Source: Cryphonectria parasitica EP155 (lineage: Eukaryota > Ascomycota > Sordariomycetes > Diaporthales > Cryphonectriaceae). From it: a stretch of 64,000 nt of DNA. Where the stretch lies: assembly GCF_011745365.1 (NCBI RefSeq), contig NW_024468910.1:5071172-5135171 (forward strand), read 5' to 3'. The notes beneath the pieces were generated by a model. The model worked only from the letters and a program-made list of their open reading frames with translations. It had not been told where the DNA came from and ran no database searches. The position numbers and the translations under genes are program-made. Shown piece by piece: positions 11,099-20,351 of this stretch (within the stretch, counting starts at the first letter, position 1; each line of letters opens with the position of its first letter).

Positions 11099-11549
11099 GT
11101 CCTCCTTTCCCCAGGTTTGCACAAGGACCTTGAACCTAGCGACCACCGTCTTCCCGCGATCCTCTCTCGGCTTCACGACGCTTGTCCTAACATCATTTAC
11201 TTGGCTTCCCATACTGTCACATGCCGCTTGGCCTCTTCAGCTGAGCGAAGTCTGAATCGTCAACCGTAGCTGGAAAACCGTCTTCCATGGCCAGGCTCTT
11301 CTACCTAGGCGAGTCTCATCATCATCAAAACTGTTGTCCGTCTTTTTTCCAGGACCTCCGTGTCTGCTTCGGCCGCCCACTAAACTCTTAGTAGGCCCTG
11401 GAAAGGTGAGGTTGGGCCGCTGACTAAGTGAGTCACAACACCTAACCCCACCAAAGCCACTGTAGAGCAGCCTAATGCGCCTAATCACCGTATCAGTGAC
11501 GCGAACACGCCAGCTATCCTCGCCCGGCTCTCCTGCCAGCAACAGCCTT

Positions 11550-11672
11550 ATATATATAGGTCAACCAGTTCCCCCTTCCCCCCGCTTACATCTGGAAGTT
11601 CTCCTCTTCTCCCATCTCACAGCCTTCTCTGAACCATTACTATTTTTCTGTGCATCTCATTTTGTCGCCAAA
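11550..11672 (+). promoter_or_regulatory. Promoter-like segment with TATA and CT-rich leader
   Basis: TATATATA at 11550-11557 is followed by a pyrimidine-rich stretch and the start-like context GCCAAAATGGCT, with ATG at 11673. This matches the layout of real fungal gene starts. The ATG, however, opens only a 20-codon frame (ending at 11735), and nearby frames also stop or lack support. The segment could drive a non-coding RNA or a decayed gene, or be fortuitous. Confidence 0.35.
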
Positions 11673-11928
11673 ATGGCTTTCTCTTCACCCGCCGTGGTCG
11701 GGTTTGACCATTCTTCCAGGCTGGGCTCAGGATGACACCAGGCGACAACAACCCCTCGTCATTCCCCCTGACGCCCCCAGTTTCGTGCAAGGAGAGCTGA
11801 CCAGCACTACTCTTTTCAACCCCGTTCTTAACAATGCCTGCTTTCACAGAGCGTTCTACACGCCACACGATGCTCTCGACGCCGATGTCCCCGGGGATCG
11901 CACCCGCCGTGTGCTCCGCCCCCACTTC

Positions 11929-11955
11929 GTCCTGGGCAGGACTTTAAAAGGCCCA
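11929..11955 (+). repeat. 27-nt dispersed repeat, copy 1
   Basis: Begins GTCCTGGGCAGGAC and ends TTTAAAAGGCCCA. The arms TGGGC and GCCCA are inverted repeats around a 13-nt loop. The copy shares every fixed position with copies 2-4. Confidence 0.9.
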
Positions 11956-11990
11956 ACCACGTCATCAAGCTCATGATGGCTGGTGTGGTA

Positions 11991-12017
11991 GTCCTGGGCA
12001 AGACTTTAAAAGGCCCA
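11991..12017 (+). repeat. 27-nt dispersed repeat, copy 2
   Basis: Differs from copy 1 by a single base (GGGCAAGAC in place of GGGCAGGAC). It lies 62 bp downstream of copy 1, start to start. Confidence 0.9.
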
Positions 12018-12066
12018 TACCAGCGGCCAACATCCTAGATACTTTCTGAGATATTGGTCGCCTCCT

Positions 12067-12093
12067 GTCCTGGGCAAGACCTGAAAAGGCCCA
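12067..12093 (+). repeat. 27-nt dispersed repeat, copy 3
   Basis: Same outer arms as copy 2, with the inner segment changed to GACCTGAAAAGG. This would be a stop codon if the repeat were read as the VLGKTLKGP peptide frame of copy 2. Confidence 0.9.
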
Positions 12094-12534
12094 CACGGTG
12101 TTGCCCAGCTCGAGATGGCGGCAACTTGGAGGTGAAAACGGTCAAGTGAGCCACCACAGCCCATCCCCTCCGTACAGCCGCGTCTGACATTGGTGCAGGA
12201 CATGACCTCCAGACAGCGTGATTCTTGATGGAGGGTTCGGTCATCAAGAGTCTGTTTCCTCATGTCATCGGCCCTTGAAACAGCCATGCCATGAAGAACT
12301 GGATCATCCCAAGCTGCTTACTCACGAAGCCATCTGGGAGCATGTTGAGACCCGTCGGCCAATAGTGATAGTAGCGATATGTCGTCCAACAATTGTACGC
12401 GCCCCGGCCCCCTCCTCACCATCCCAGTCTCTCTTCCCCCCTCTCACCTTCCCTTCATCTCTCTTTAGAAGTCTCACCGCTTATTTTCATAAAAACATGC
12501 CACTCACAAACTATAGGGAGATACGGATACGATT

Positions 12535-12587
12535 GCGGCCGGCCGCCTCTCCTCAAGGGGAGGAGAGACAGCCCTGATGTAGGGCTG
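12535..12587. repeat. Three back-to-back palindromes or stem-loops
   Basis: GCGGCCGGCCGC (12535-12546) is a perfect 12-bp palindrome. It is immediately followed by an 8-bp stem CTCTCCTC/GAGGAGAG with a 5-nt loop (12547-12567). After one base comes a 7-bp stem CAGCCCT/AGGGCTG with a 5-nt loop (12569-12587). All stems are perfect. Confidence 0.9.
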
Positions 12588-12692
12588 GGTCTACGACTGC
12601 AGTACTCTACTTTGGATAGTGGAACTGCAATGTCAGGGTAGTGGAAAACCCCGACACCTTCGCGGGTGCATCGGGTGGGAGCTGGAGGTCTT

Positions 12693-12719
12693 GTCCTGGG
12701 CAGGACATTAAAAGGTCCA
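12693..12719 (+). repeat. 27-nt dispersed repeat, copy 4
   Basis: More distant copy, 600 bp from copy 3. It reads GGACATTAAAAGGTCCA. The C-to-T change in the right arm keeps the stem pairable as G-U in plus-strand RNA. Confidence 0.85.
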
Positions 12720-13347
12720 TCTGCCATCAATCTACCAAGGGACAAGTTGTGATAAATACAACACCCCGATGGGAGCGCCGACATGGTCGTAGACCGTGAT
12801 CATGATCATGGGCCACCATGATATTTGCGCGACAAGTCCACTCGACACGCAGTCCGACCAACAACAGCAACAACAAGACATGCGTGGCGTCTTGCCCGCA
12901 TGAATCGGGTGGCGATCCTATCATGTCTGTGGTATAGGGGCATGGAACATCTCATGATGGTCGATATCCAGTACAAGCACGCAAGGAGCGTCGACATGCA
13001 AAATCTTTTGCGTGTGCGAACTGGACATCTGCCCGTGGCCCCTTGAGAACTCGAGGGGGAAGAGGCCATGGTCCAGACAGATGCCGTCTGGATCGCGGCT
13101 AATTGTTTGCGGTTGAGTCCCGGAAATTGATCTTCGGGTGAACAGCCGTGTGAACGAAACCAAGCGGGGTTCCTTCTGAAGGAGAGAAGCGCGATAGAAA
13201 GGACAGCCCGCCATGATCTTTCTCTCACAATCACGGACGACAAGCAACCAGGAGAGAGGGAGAAAGTGTCCGGTGGGAGGGCTGTTACTTGGCTCCGAAG
13301 CCAGCATCTGGGGCGAGACCCAGGGGAATCTAAGCTACTGTTGGCCA

Positions 13348-13379
13348 CGTTGCCCTTTGTCTACCCCGCGAGGGCAACG
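13348..13379. repeat. Stem-loop, 9-bp perfect stem
   Basis: CGTTGCCCT (13348-13356) is the exact reverse complement of AGGGCAACG (13371-13379), with a 14-nt loop between. It is not associated with a coding gene. Confidence 0.8.
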
Positions 13380-13525
13380 CAAACGAGGTAGTGCTGTTAA
13401 CGCTTGGTGGGGTCCGGATAGGACTGAAGCAGGGTTGGTCGCGTCTCCCGGGGACAGAGGCGCTTCACGTCGCACTGTCTCCATATGCTCGGCCCTCGAG
13501 TTCTGAGTTTGCAGGCTGGGGATTC

Positions 13526-13551
13526 CAGAGCCCTCTCGAGTGGGGGCTCTG
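13526..13551. repeat. Stem-loop, 8-bp perfect stem
   Basis: CAGAGCCC (13526-13533) pairs with GGGCTCTG (13544-13551) across a 10-nt loop containing TCTCGAG. Confidence 0.75.
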
Positions 13552-14334
13552 ATATAGGGGATGACAAGGAGGGGAAATCGGATAGGAGATTTGGTACACC
13601 GCGGGCTGACGATACGAAGCCCTTTGCATGTTTCTGCTAGATGGTACCTCTTAGATCTAAATCCGAACCTTTTCCCTCATCCCTCTTGGGTTTCTTGGCT
13701 ACATATGCCTAGCTCATCATGCCTGTGATGTAGCGATGAGGACGCCTATAAGCCATCTGTAGTATCAAAGCTGTGATGTTGTGGTTGAGAAAGCTGGCGC
13801 CACATACAGACACAGAGAAACAAGGTCAAGAACGAAACATGAGAGGAGGACTACAACCACCTCGGCCAATCTGGACAAGTCATCATCTTGGGAAGGGCGT
13901 GGACAGACAAAGGCAAGGCGCGCAGGCCAGTAATATGCATAACCCAGCATGATTGGTTTAGCGGCCTGTCGGGAGGGCGTAGTGGCAAAGTTTTAGTGGG
14001 CTTAGTGGCTCTCGGGGCGAATCATGGGGCACTTGAGTCGCCGCCTACTTGGCTAACCCGCGACTTCTTGTTGGAAGGAACGAGGCTGAAGGCAAAAGTT
14101 GGGTCATTATCTGACCCTCTCTCTCCCTTCCTCTCTCTCTCTCTTTCTCATTTCAACTCTGGTCTTGTCCCGAAACAACACCTTGGCCAATAAGCAAGAC
14201 AAGAAGGGAGAGCCAGGGAAAGAAAGACAAAAAAGAGTAAAAGAAACAGAAAGAGGAGTGGAAGAAGGAAGATAAATGCCATCTGGGGTCTCTTCTTGAC
14301 GCCATTATTCAGCAGGACACACGCGCCACAGGAT

Positions 14335-15741
14335 ATGACGAGCCGTCTCCGCGCAATTCTGGGCACTTCTCATCGAGTGAAAAAGAAAAAGAGGCCGTCC
14401 AGCCCTCGACGGACTTCCAGTGGCGGCAGCAACGACAGAGGAACGTCGGCAGCATCTTCATCATGGAGTGACTCACTTCGGCGCGTCAAGCCCGGGACGA
14501 AAGCAACACCCACCTCTTGCAAAGAACCACAGAGCAACACCTCCAGCCCAGGACAAGCACCATATGACGACTTCACCAACGACCCCGAAGGTCCCCTCCC
14601 CGACGCAGGCCTCGTCACTGCCCTCGTCACGGACCTTACCCTCCGCGACGTCCCCCAGGCGATGCGCTACGCCCAAGCCCACATGTTCACCCCGCTGCCA
14701 GAACAGCCGGCGTCATGGGGATTAGGCTCAGCGCGCGTGGCCGAGGTGTTTGGCTTCCGGCAAGGGTTACCTCGGGTCACTACGTCTGCGCATCTGCATG
14801 GGCTCTTGCGAAGTCCTACGGCTGTGGAAAGGGAGACGGCAGAGCTGGGCAGGGCCGGAGTGGTCAGAAAGGTGATTGTTCTTAGGCGGGGAAGGGTTGG
14901 GAAAGGAGAAAGAGGAGGAGGAGGAGGAGGAGGAGGAGGAGGAGGAGGAGTGAGAGTGGGTGGTGGGGTGGTCGAGCTGCTGGTGGAAGGAGGGGAGCTG
15001 GACAGGATGGTCAAGAACTCCACGGCGCTCAGTGACGAGACGAAGCTCGCCTTCTCGGCGTGGCTGGCGGCCAACCCAACCAAGCTGAAGGTCCCCGCGG
15101 CAGACGTCCACCACAAAGGAGGCGAGGGAAAGCTGATGCCAGAGCAGGCAGACCAGCTGGTCAGGGCAGGCTTCCTCACGGCCTACCACGACCTCGACAT
15201 TGGCCACGTCCCCTCTAGCTTTGCCAGCCCAGAGGACCGAGGCACGCTGCTCAGCCTCGCGGCTGTCTCGCGCGCGGCCACCGGCTCGTTCGCTGCTGTG
15301 GGCGGGGAGGGTGCCATCCACAGCGCTGGCGGCAGCGGCGGCGCGAGGTCAGGCGGGGCCGAGTCGCGGTCCAGCGGCGGAGCAACCAGCGACCTGTCCC
15401 TCGCCGTGCCGGGCCAGGGCGCATTCCTGAAGCTCGAGACGGCGGCGCTGGCACACCTCACGTCGCTGCTGCGCAGGTCCAACAGCACGTACGGCGAGAC
15501 GACCGAGGACCTGCTGCGGGAGAGGTGGGACGGGGGCGTGGCGGTGCCGGGCCGCTCACAGCAGCTCGAGGGCAAGAGGGCGCGGCGGGAATTTGCCGGG
15601 GTGCTTCCTGGGCGGACCAAGAAGTGGCGCGAGTTTCGCGGGCTGGCGTTTGCGTGGGTTCTTCATGAGGCTGTTGGGGCTGGGCTGGTGGAGGTTTTTG
15701 AGACGGGCAGTGTGGGGAGGGGGGTGAGATTGCTGTCGTGA
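14335..15741 (+). CDS. STK19-family protein (winged-helix, DNA-repair related)
   Basis: An intronless frame of 468 residues from the ATG at 14335. Residues 1-75 are basic and Ser/Thr-rich, likely disordered and nuclear. A region beginning DFTNDPEGPLPDAGLVTALVTDLTL and continuing through QAMRYAQAHMFTPLPEQ matches the fungal Stk19 domain. Later conserved segments include VFGFRQGLPRVTT, RMVKNSTALSDETKLAFSAWLAANP, LMPEQADQLVRAGFLT and the C-terminal TKKWREFRGLAFAWVLHEAVGAGLVEVFETGSVGRGVRLL. The family was named as a kinase, but no kinase motifs (VAIK, HRD, DFG) are present here. Animal STK19 is now regarded as a winged-helix factor in transcription-coupled repair, which is the likelier role. A run of 12 Gly (residues 194-205) comes from a GGA microsatellite, and a Gly/Ser/Ala-rich insert lies at about 328-350. 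The family call is good; the function is transferred from animals. Confidence 0.78.
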   Translation: MTSRLRAILGTSHRVKKKKRPSSPRRTSSGGSNDRGTSAASSSWSDSLRRVKPGTKATPTSCKEPQSNTSSPGQAPYDDFTNDPEGPLPDAGLVTALVTDLTLRDVPQAMRYAQAHMFTPLPEQPASWGLGSARVAEVFGFRQGLPRVTTSAHLHGLLRSPTAVERETAELGRAGVVRKVIVLRRGRVGKGERGGGGGGGGGGGGVRVGGGVVELLVEGGELDRMVKNSTALSDETKLAFSAWLAANPTKLKVPAADVHHKGGEGKLMPEQADQLVRAGFLTAYHDLDIGHVPSSFASPEDRGTLLSLAAVSRAATGSFAAVGGEGAIHSAGGSGGARSGGAESRSSGGATSDLSLAVPGQGAFLKLETAALAHLTSLLRRSNSTYGETTEDLLRERWDGGVAVPGRSQQLEGKRARREFAGVLPGRTKKWREFRGLAFAWVLHEAVGAGLVEVFETGSVGRGVRLLS

Positions 15742-15851
15742 GTTTGGACTCGAGGGGCTTTGCTTTCCGGTGGCTTTGGTGGCTGTTGCCGCTGTCTCTT
15801 GCTTTTCCACCTTGCGACCTTTTTCTGGCTTCTCACAAGTTCACTGCCGCA

Positions 15852-15852
<1 letters not shown>

Positions 15853-15882
<30 letters not shown>
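15853..15882. repeat. (GAC)n microsatellite
   Basis: About ten GAC units directly downstream of the STK19 stop codon, probably within the 3' UTR. Confidence 0.9.
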
Positions 15883-15884
<2 letters not shown>

Positions 15885-17712
15885 TGACAGCCACGACTCA
15901 GAAGCGGATATGGGCACCTGGCAGATACGTCACGCCAAGTAATTACGGTTTGTGACGCGTTAATACTGTTCTACGAGAATCTAACCCCCGTTTACCCATA
16001 ACAGATCCGCAGTAATATCGCAAGTGGAGGACGAGAAAGGAACCACCTCTTAGTCCCGGCATTAGAGCTGCCCGTGCAGAAAGAGGTACACATACATAGT
16101 ACGAAAAGACTTTGTAATGAAAATCTCATGGCGCACGTCCACAGAGCTATGTCCACCGCCTCCTTCCCCTTTCAGGTTATCACCAGATACATAAGAGGAA
16201 AAGCCTCCCCCACCCCAAGAAGCGTCCGTCCTCCACTAGGATCTCCCCAGCCTTCGCCCTCCATAAAGAGAAGAGAAGGTGAGGGGAGGGGAGGAGGCTC
16301 CAAGAAGCCAAGAGGAGAGATGGATGTATGGTGTAAGAGACAGGAGAATGGAGGAAAAGGCAGGCAACCCCTCTTCCTGCTGTTCTTCTAGCGGGCGCAC
16401 CTAATAATCCGCCACGCCAGCAACTAAGAGAGAGGAGGAAGCTTGTACGGATTAGTATCGCAGCCCCGTTGTCAAAGCCCTCCCTCCATCTCCTCCTCTC
16501 TTTTGGCTATTTCTTTTTTCCAACTACTACGTGGTTTAGGGGTCTCAGGTTTTTTTTTCTTTCTTTCTTTCTCTCTTGGTAAATTCTCTTTTTACTAGTT
16601 ACTCTTCACGCGCGCGAGCCAGACCGTTGCGCGACTTGACTGGGTTGAGATTGAAGTCATCCTCGTCGTTCTTGTCTGGAGAAGCACCGGGGAAGTTTCG
16701 GGGAGGTTGTGTGATGGTGAAGAGAACGGATGACCGGGTCGGGTACTTCGGCATGTCATGTTCAACCCACGACAACCTCTCTTTTCTTTCCCCGTCCTTC
16801 TTCTTTCATTCCCTCAGATGAGTTAGAAAGAGGGGTGAGGAGGCAGCGGCACGACCAAAATCCGAGGACGAAGCGAAACCCGGATCGCTTTCAAAGAAGA
16901 GGTCCAAGAGTTTTTTTTTTTTTTTTTTTTTTTTCCTGCCCCTGGGCGCACGGCTGCGGGCGGCGCATTTTGGCAGACCCTTTGTTTCTCAGAATATGGT
17001 AGGCAATGTTTCTATTTGGGGGGAGAAGGAAGGAGACAATTGGTGATGGTAGAGGGGAAGAAGCCCGCAAGCATACATATGCACATGCCATGTATGTGAT
17101 GAGAAACTGCGGCTCGTGCAGGTTTCTTCCCCAGCCAGCTGCCTAGGTGCTGCTGTGTAGGAGAGACACACACACACACAGAGAGAGAGAGAGGTGTTGT
17201 GTGTTTCGCATTGAGTGGTAGTCAACGAACAGAGTACCGCAGTAGGCAATCCTCCCCGGTCGGTGGTGTTTCGTCTGATAATTTATAGTTATTCTTTGAC
17301 TGGTGCCCTCCTTCCGGCACTGGGGAAGATAGAGAGAGAGAGAGAGAGAGAGTTTGCTTGGGTCTGGATCTTCTTTCCCTTTGTAACCATTTGATGCATG
17401 CGCTCGGACTGTGATGCTTAAGTGCATTAGAGTGCATTACATGATCAAGTGATCGACGGTCTCTCTCTGTTTTCTTTCTTTCTTCTTTCTTCCACCCTTC
17501 TTCTTATTTGGTGTGATAAGTTCTTTTTTTGGGTCGTCACATGTTGTGGACGGACCTTTACGCCGGGTCCCTAGACATGGAATGCCGCACCGACTCGAGA
17601 TGACGGGCCTGGGCGAGATGGCAGGCTAGATAAATTAGATGGCATGTAGCACTGTTGCTGTGAAGAACTAGACGGGTCAAGGTGTCATCCACACCACCTA
17701 GTAATTGTCTTG

Positions 17713-17720
<8 letters not shown>

Positions 17721-17772
<52 letters not shown>
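17721..17772. repeat. (TC)26 microsatellite
   Basis: 52 nt of uninterrupted TC dinucleotides, followed by imperfect CTCTCTCGCACTC repeats. Confidence 0.95.
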
Positions 17773-17775
<3 letters not shown>

Positions 17776-18089
17776 CTCTCTCTCTCTCGCACTCTCAAAA
17801 AAGCCTTGCCATCCCACGCACTTATCGCATGCCTGCCTCCCTCGGACCCCCTACGAATGGTACAAACACACTACCATGGTAGACCTTCCATATCGTGGTC
17901 CATACCTATAATAAGAAGTACACAAAGCATGTGCCCTACCGAGGTGTCGTTTTGGGAGAAGGGGTCCGGATCCTCTCCCACGGTCCACACCCCCCGTTCG
18001 TTATGTTGGGAGGTCGGGAACGAAACTCTTGTCTGCATGCGAGACGTAACTTACTCAGCCTACCGGTTCCTGCATCTTCCGGCATATGC

Positions 18090-18091
<2 letters not shown>

Positions 18092-18123
<32 letters not shown>
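18092..18123. repeat. (GT)n microsatellite
   Basis: About 16 GT units in non-coding DNA. Confidence 0.95.
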
Positions 18124-18125
<2 letters not shown>

Positions 18126-20320
18126 ATCCACCAGGGCAGCTTTTTGTTCTAATTCTTTTTCTTCCTTCTTTATTTTCTTCTCGAAAAAATTAAAGAATGA
18201 AAGCAAAAGACTGTGTGTCTCAATCGCTGTATATTGTACGGTGCATTGACCTTGTACAGACCTACTTCTGCAGAGTCCCAATTGACAATGTCTGAGCGGA
18301 AACCCAGCATATCTTTTGCCATGGTAACAGAACTAGAAAGAAAGAAAAAAAAAAAAACATCGTGCCTCCGGGAGACAAGAGAAAGAGTGGGGGAACAGTT
18401 ACCCTTCTGCTGGGTTGGGATACCCGGCGTCTCTCTCTCTGTTTGTGTAAGTATGTGACGTATTATGTATGTATGCTATTCCGATACTCGTTCGGAACAG
18501 ATCTCCTCCAGGGCCGGGCTGTTTCATGATGGTCCTTCCTGAACGATGGTCCCGGGCTGCCGGGGTGTCGTATGTGCAATGTTGTACTGTAGCAAAGATA
18601 GTAAGCAACGGGTAGCGTGCAGTTGAGTGAAAGCACAAGTGCAGTGGCATTCCAAGCCTTCTTTTCTTTCCCCCTTCCAAAGACCTTGCTCGTGGGGCGC
18701 TGGTCTGTACTACGGGTATGTTCTAGTGGCAAAGTAAGCAGTTTGATCCGCTCAGCCCAAAGGTACGGCGGCGACTTTCCTCAAGAGGGGGAGGGATCTT
18801 GTGATCTAGGTCAGGGGTGAAAGAGAGAAAAAGGAAAGAAGGCAGGATGAATTTTCTTGCTGAAGGAGGTCGATCAGAGAGATCGTCGTGCTGAAGAAAT
18901 CGGGCTCTACTTGATTCGTGCGAGGGTGGGCTCCATCATGTTGGAGGCCAAGCCCTGCCTTGTTGGATGTTAGCTCACATCGTGGAGAGGAACGGGGAGT
19001 TTTGGGTCCAAGAAACATATCAAAGAAAAAGGGCACCTAGGCACTCGTCATTACGGGGATAAAACCGAGGGAGAAGAAACTCGGATGACTTTTTTCTTCT
19101 CTCTTGTTTTTTCTTGTTGGGTTACGATTCTATATTGGTACCGGAATCCTGTTTTGTCTTTCCTTGACGGTTGCTATATCTTCGTGTTTTCTTTCTTCCT
19201 GTCCCGACCAGGATGGACATCCATTCAACAGATTCGTGCGGTACTAAGTAGATATTGGCGAGATGAAAACCATTACTATGATCCCTCGTAAGACAGGGGG
19301 TAATAGTAGATGGAACTGCGAAACTAGGGGCCTCCCAGACAATGCTCGAAGCATATCGTGGCACATCATGGCGTAGCGATATACTATGTTAGAGTTTGAA
19401 TAGAGCAATATTGCCGGCTTGCCACAGCAGGGATGGCGCCTGTCTAGGACCCAGGAGTGATGCTTCAGTTGCCGATTTCTAATTGACACGCTGCTGTGGA
19501 TCGAACGTTAGCAACGACTCGTGTGTTGCCAGTGAGTCCTCTTTTCCTATCTTTCTCTCTCTTGTTCTATGCAGCCCAAGCTCGCAATCATGCCAGGATT
19601 TTCCTCAGGATAATATTTCACCTTGGACGTAGAGGTGGAATGGTAAATTAACACGACGAGATAAACTCTTGGGAACCACAATGGACGTTGGCTAAAAGTT
19701 GACCGTCAGCCTCGGGATGTGGGGGACTTTGTTGTTCCATCGTTCATCACGTAAATGTAGCTGATGAATGGGATCAATGACGGCTTACCTCGTTACAAGA
19801 GCAAGCAGCCAGCCGTTGCACCTCGACCGTCTCCTCCCCCTTATGCTGTTGGTGATGCAGGACAATATGACGAGGCAACTCTAATAATTGAGACTGTGGC
19901 ACTAACTATGGTAATAACCCATCAAATCGTGGCTTATCACGTTGGTTCCCGTCCCCCGTTGTCACCTCGCCCGTGGCCTATTCCCTGTCTTCTAGTCCCC
20001 ACGATGATGATCGAGGTTCCGAAATATTGAACAAATAAACCGGGGTTACTGATTGCACCTTGGGAGGAGCCCCAACAAAGAAATCGCACACGCAGGGATC
20101 GCCAGGTGGCCAACACGTACTATAGTACACACACTAGCAGCAGGAAGAGGACCCTGAATGGAGAAGAAAAGAGAAGGAAGAACAGGAGGACGATGACAAC
20201 CCTGACACGATCGTCACTGGCTAGGCCCACTGTCAGCACCGAGGACACCAGGAAAGAAAAGTACTAGAAGAAGAAATGGCAGCGGTCTTTCGGTACCCTT
20301 TCGGGCTGTATCCACGTGTA

Positions 20321-20351
<31 letters not shown>

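Larger units (their letters stand above)
11099..14334. other. Gene-poor, repeat- and hairpin-rich region
   Basis: No convincing protein-coding gene between the minisatellite and the STK19 gene. Open frames are short, or lack codon bias and recognisable domains. The region holds a promoter-like segment (11550-11672), four dispersed copies of a 27-nt repeat, a block of adjacent palindromes (12535-12587) and two more stem-loops (13348-13379, 13526-13551). The last 300 bp, rich in CT and AG, are the likely promoter and leader of the downstream gene. Confidence 0.55.

Noticed and set aside
10772..11212. Long frames of Lys/Glu/Arg or Ser/Leu/Phe/Pro across the minisatellite
   Set aside because: Translations of the 13-bp repeat; open in several frames on both strands only because the unit lacks stop codons.
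12806..13348. 180-codon minus-strand frame in the hairpin-rich locus
   Set aside because: Cys/Arg/Ser-heavy composition, no domain, and no promoter-like context at its start.
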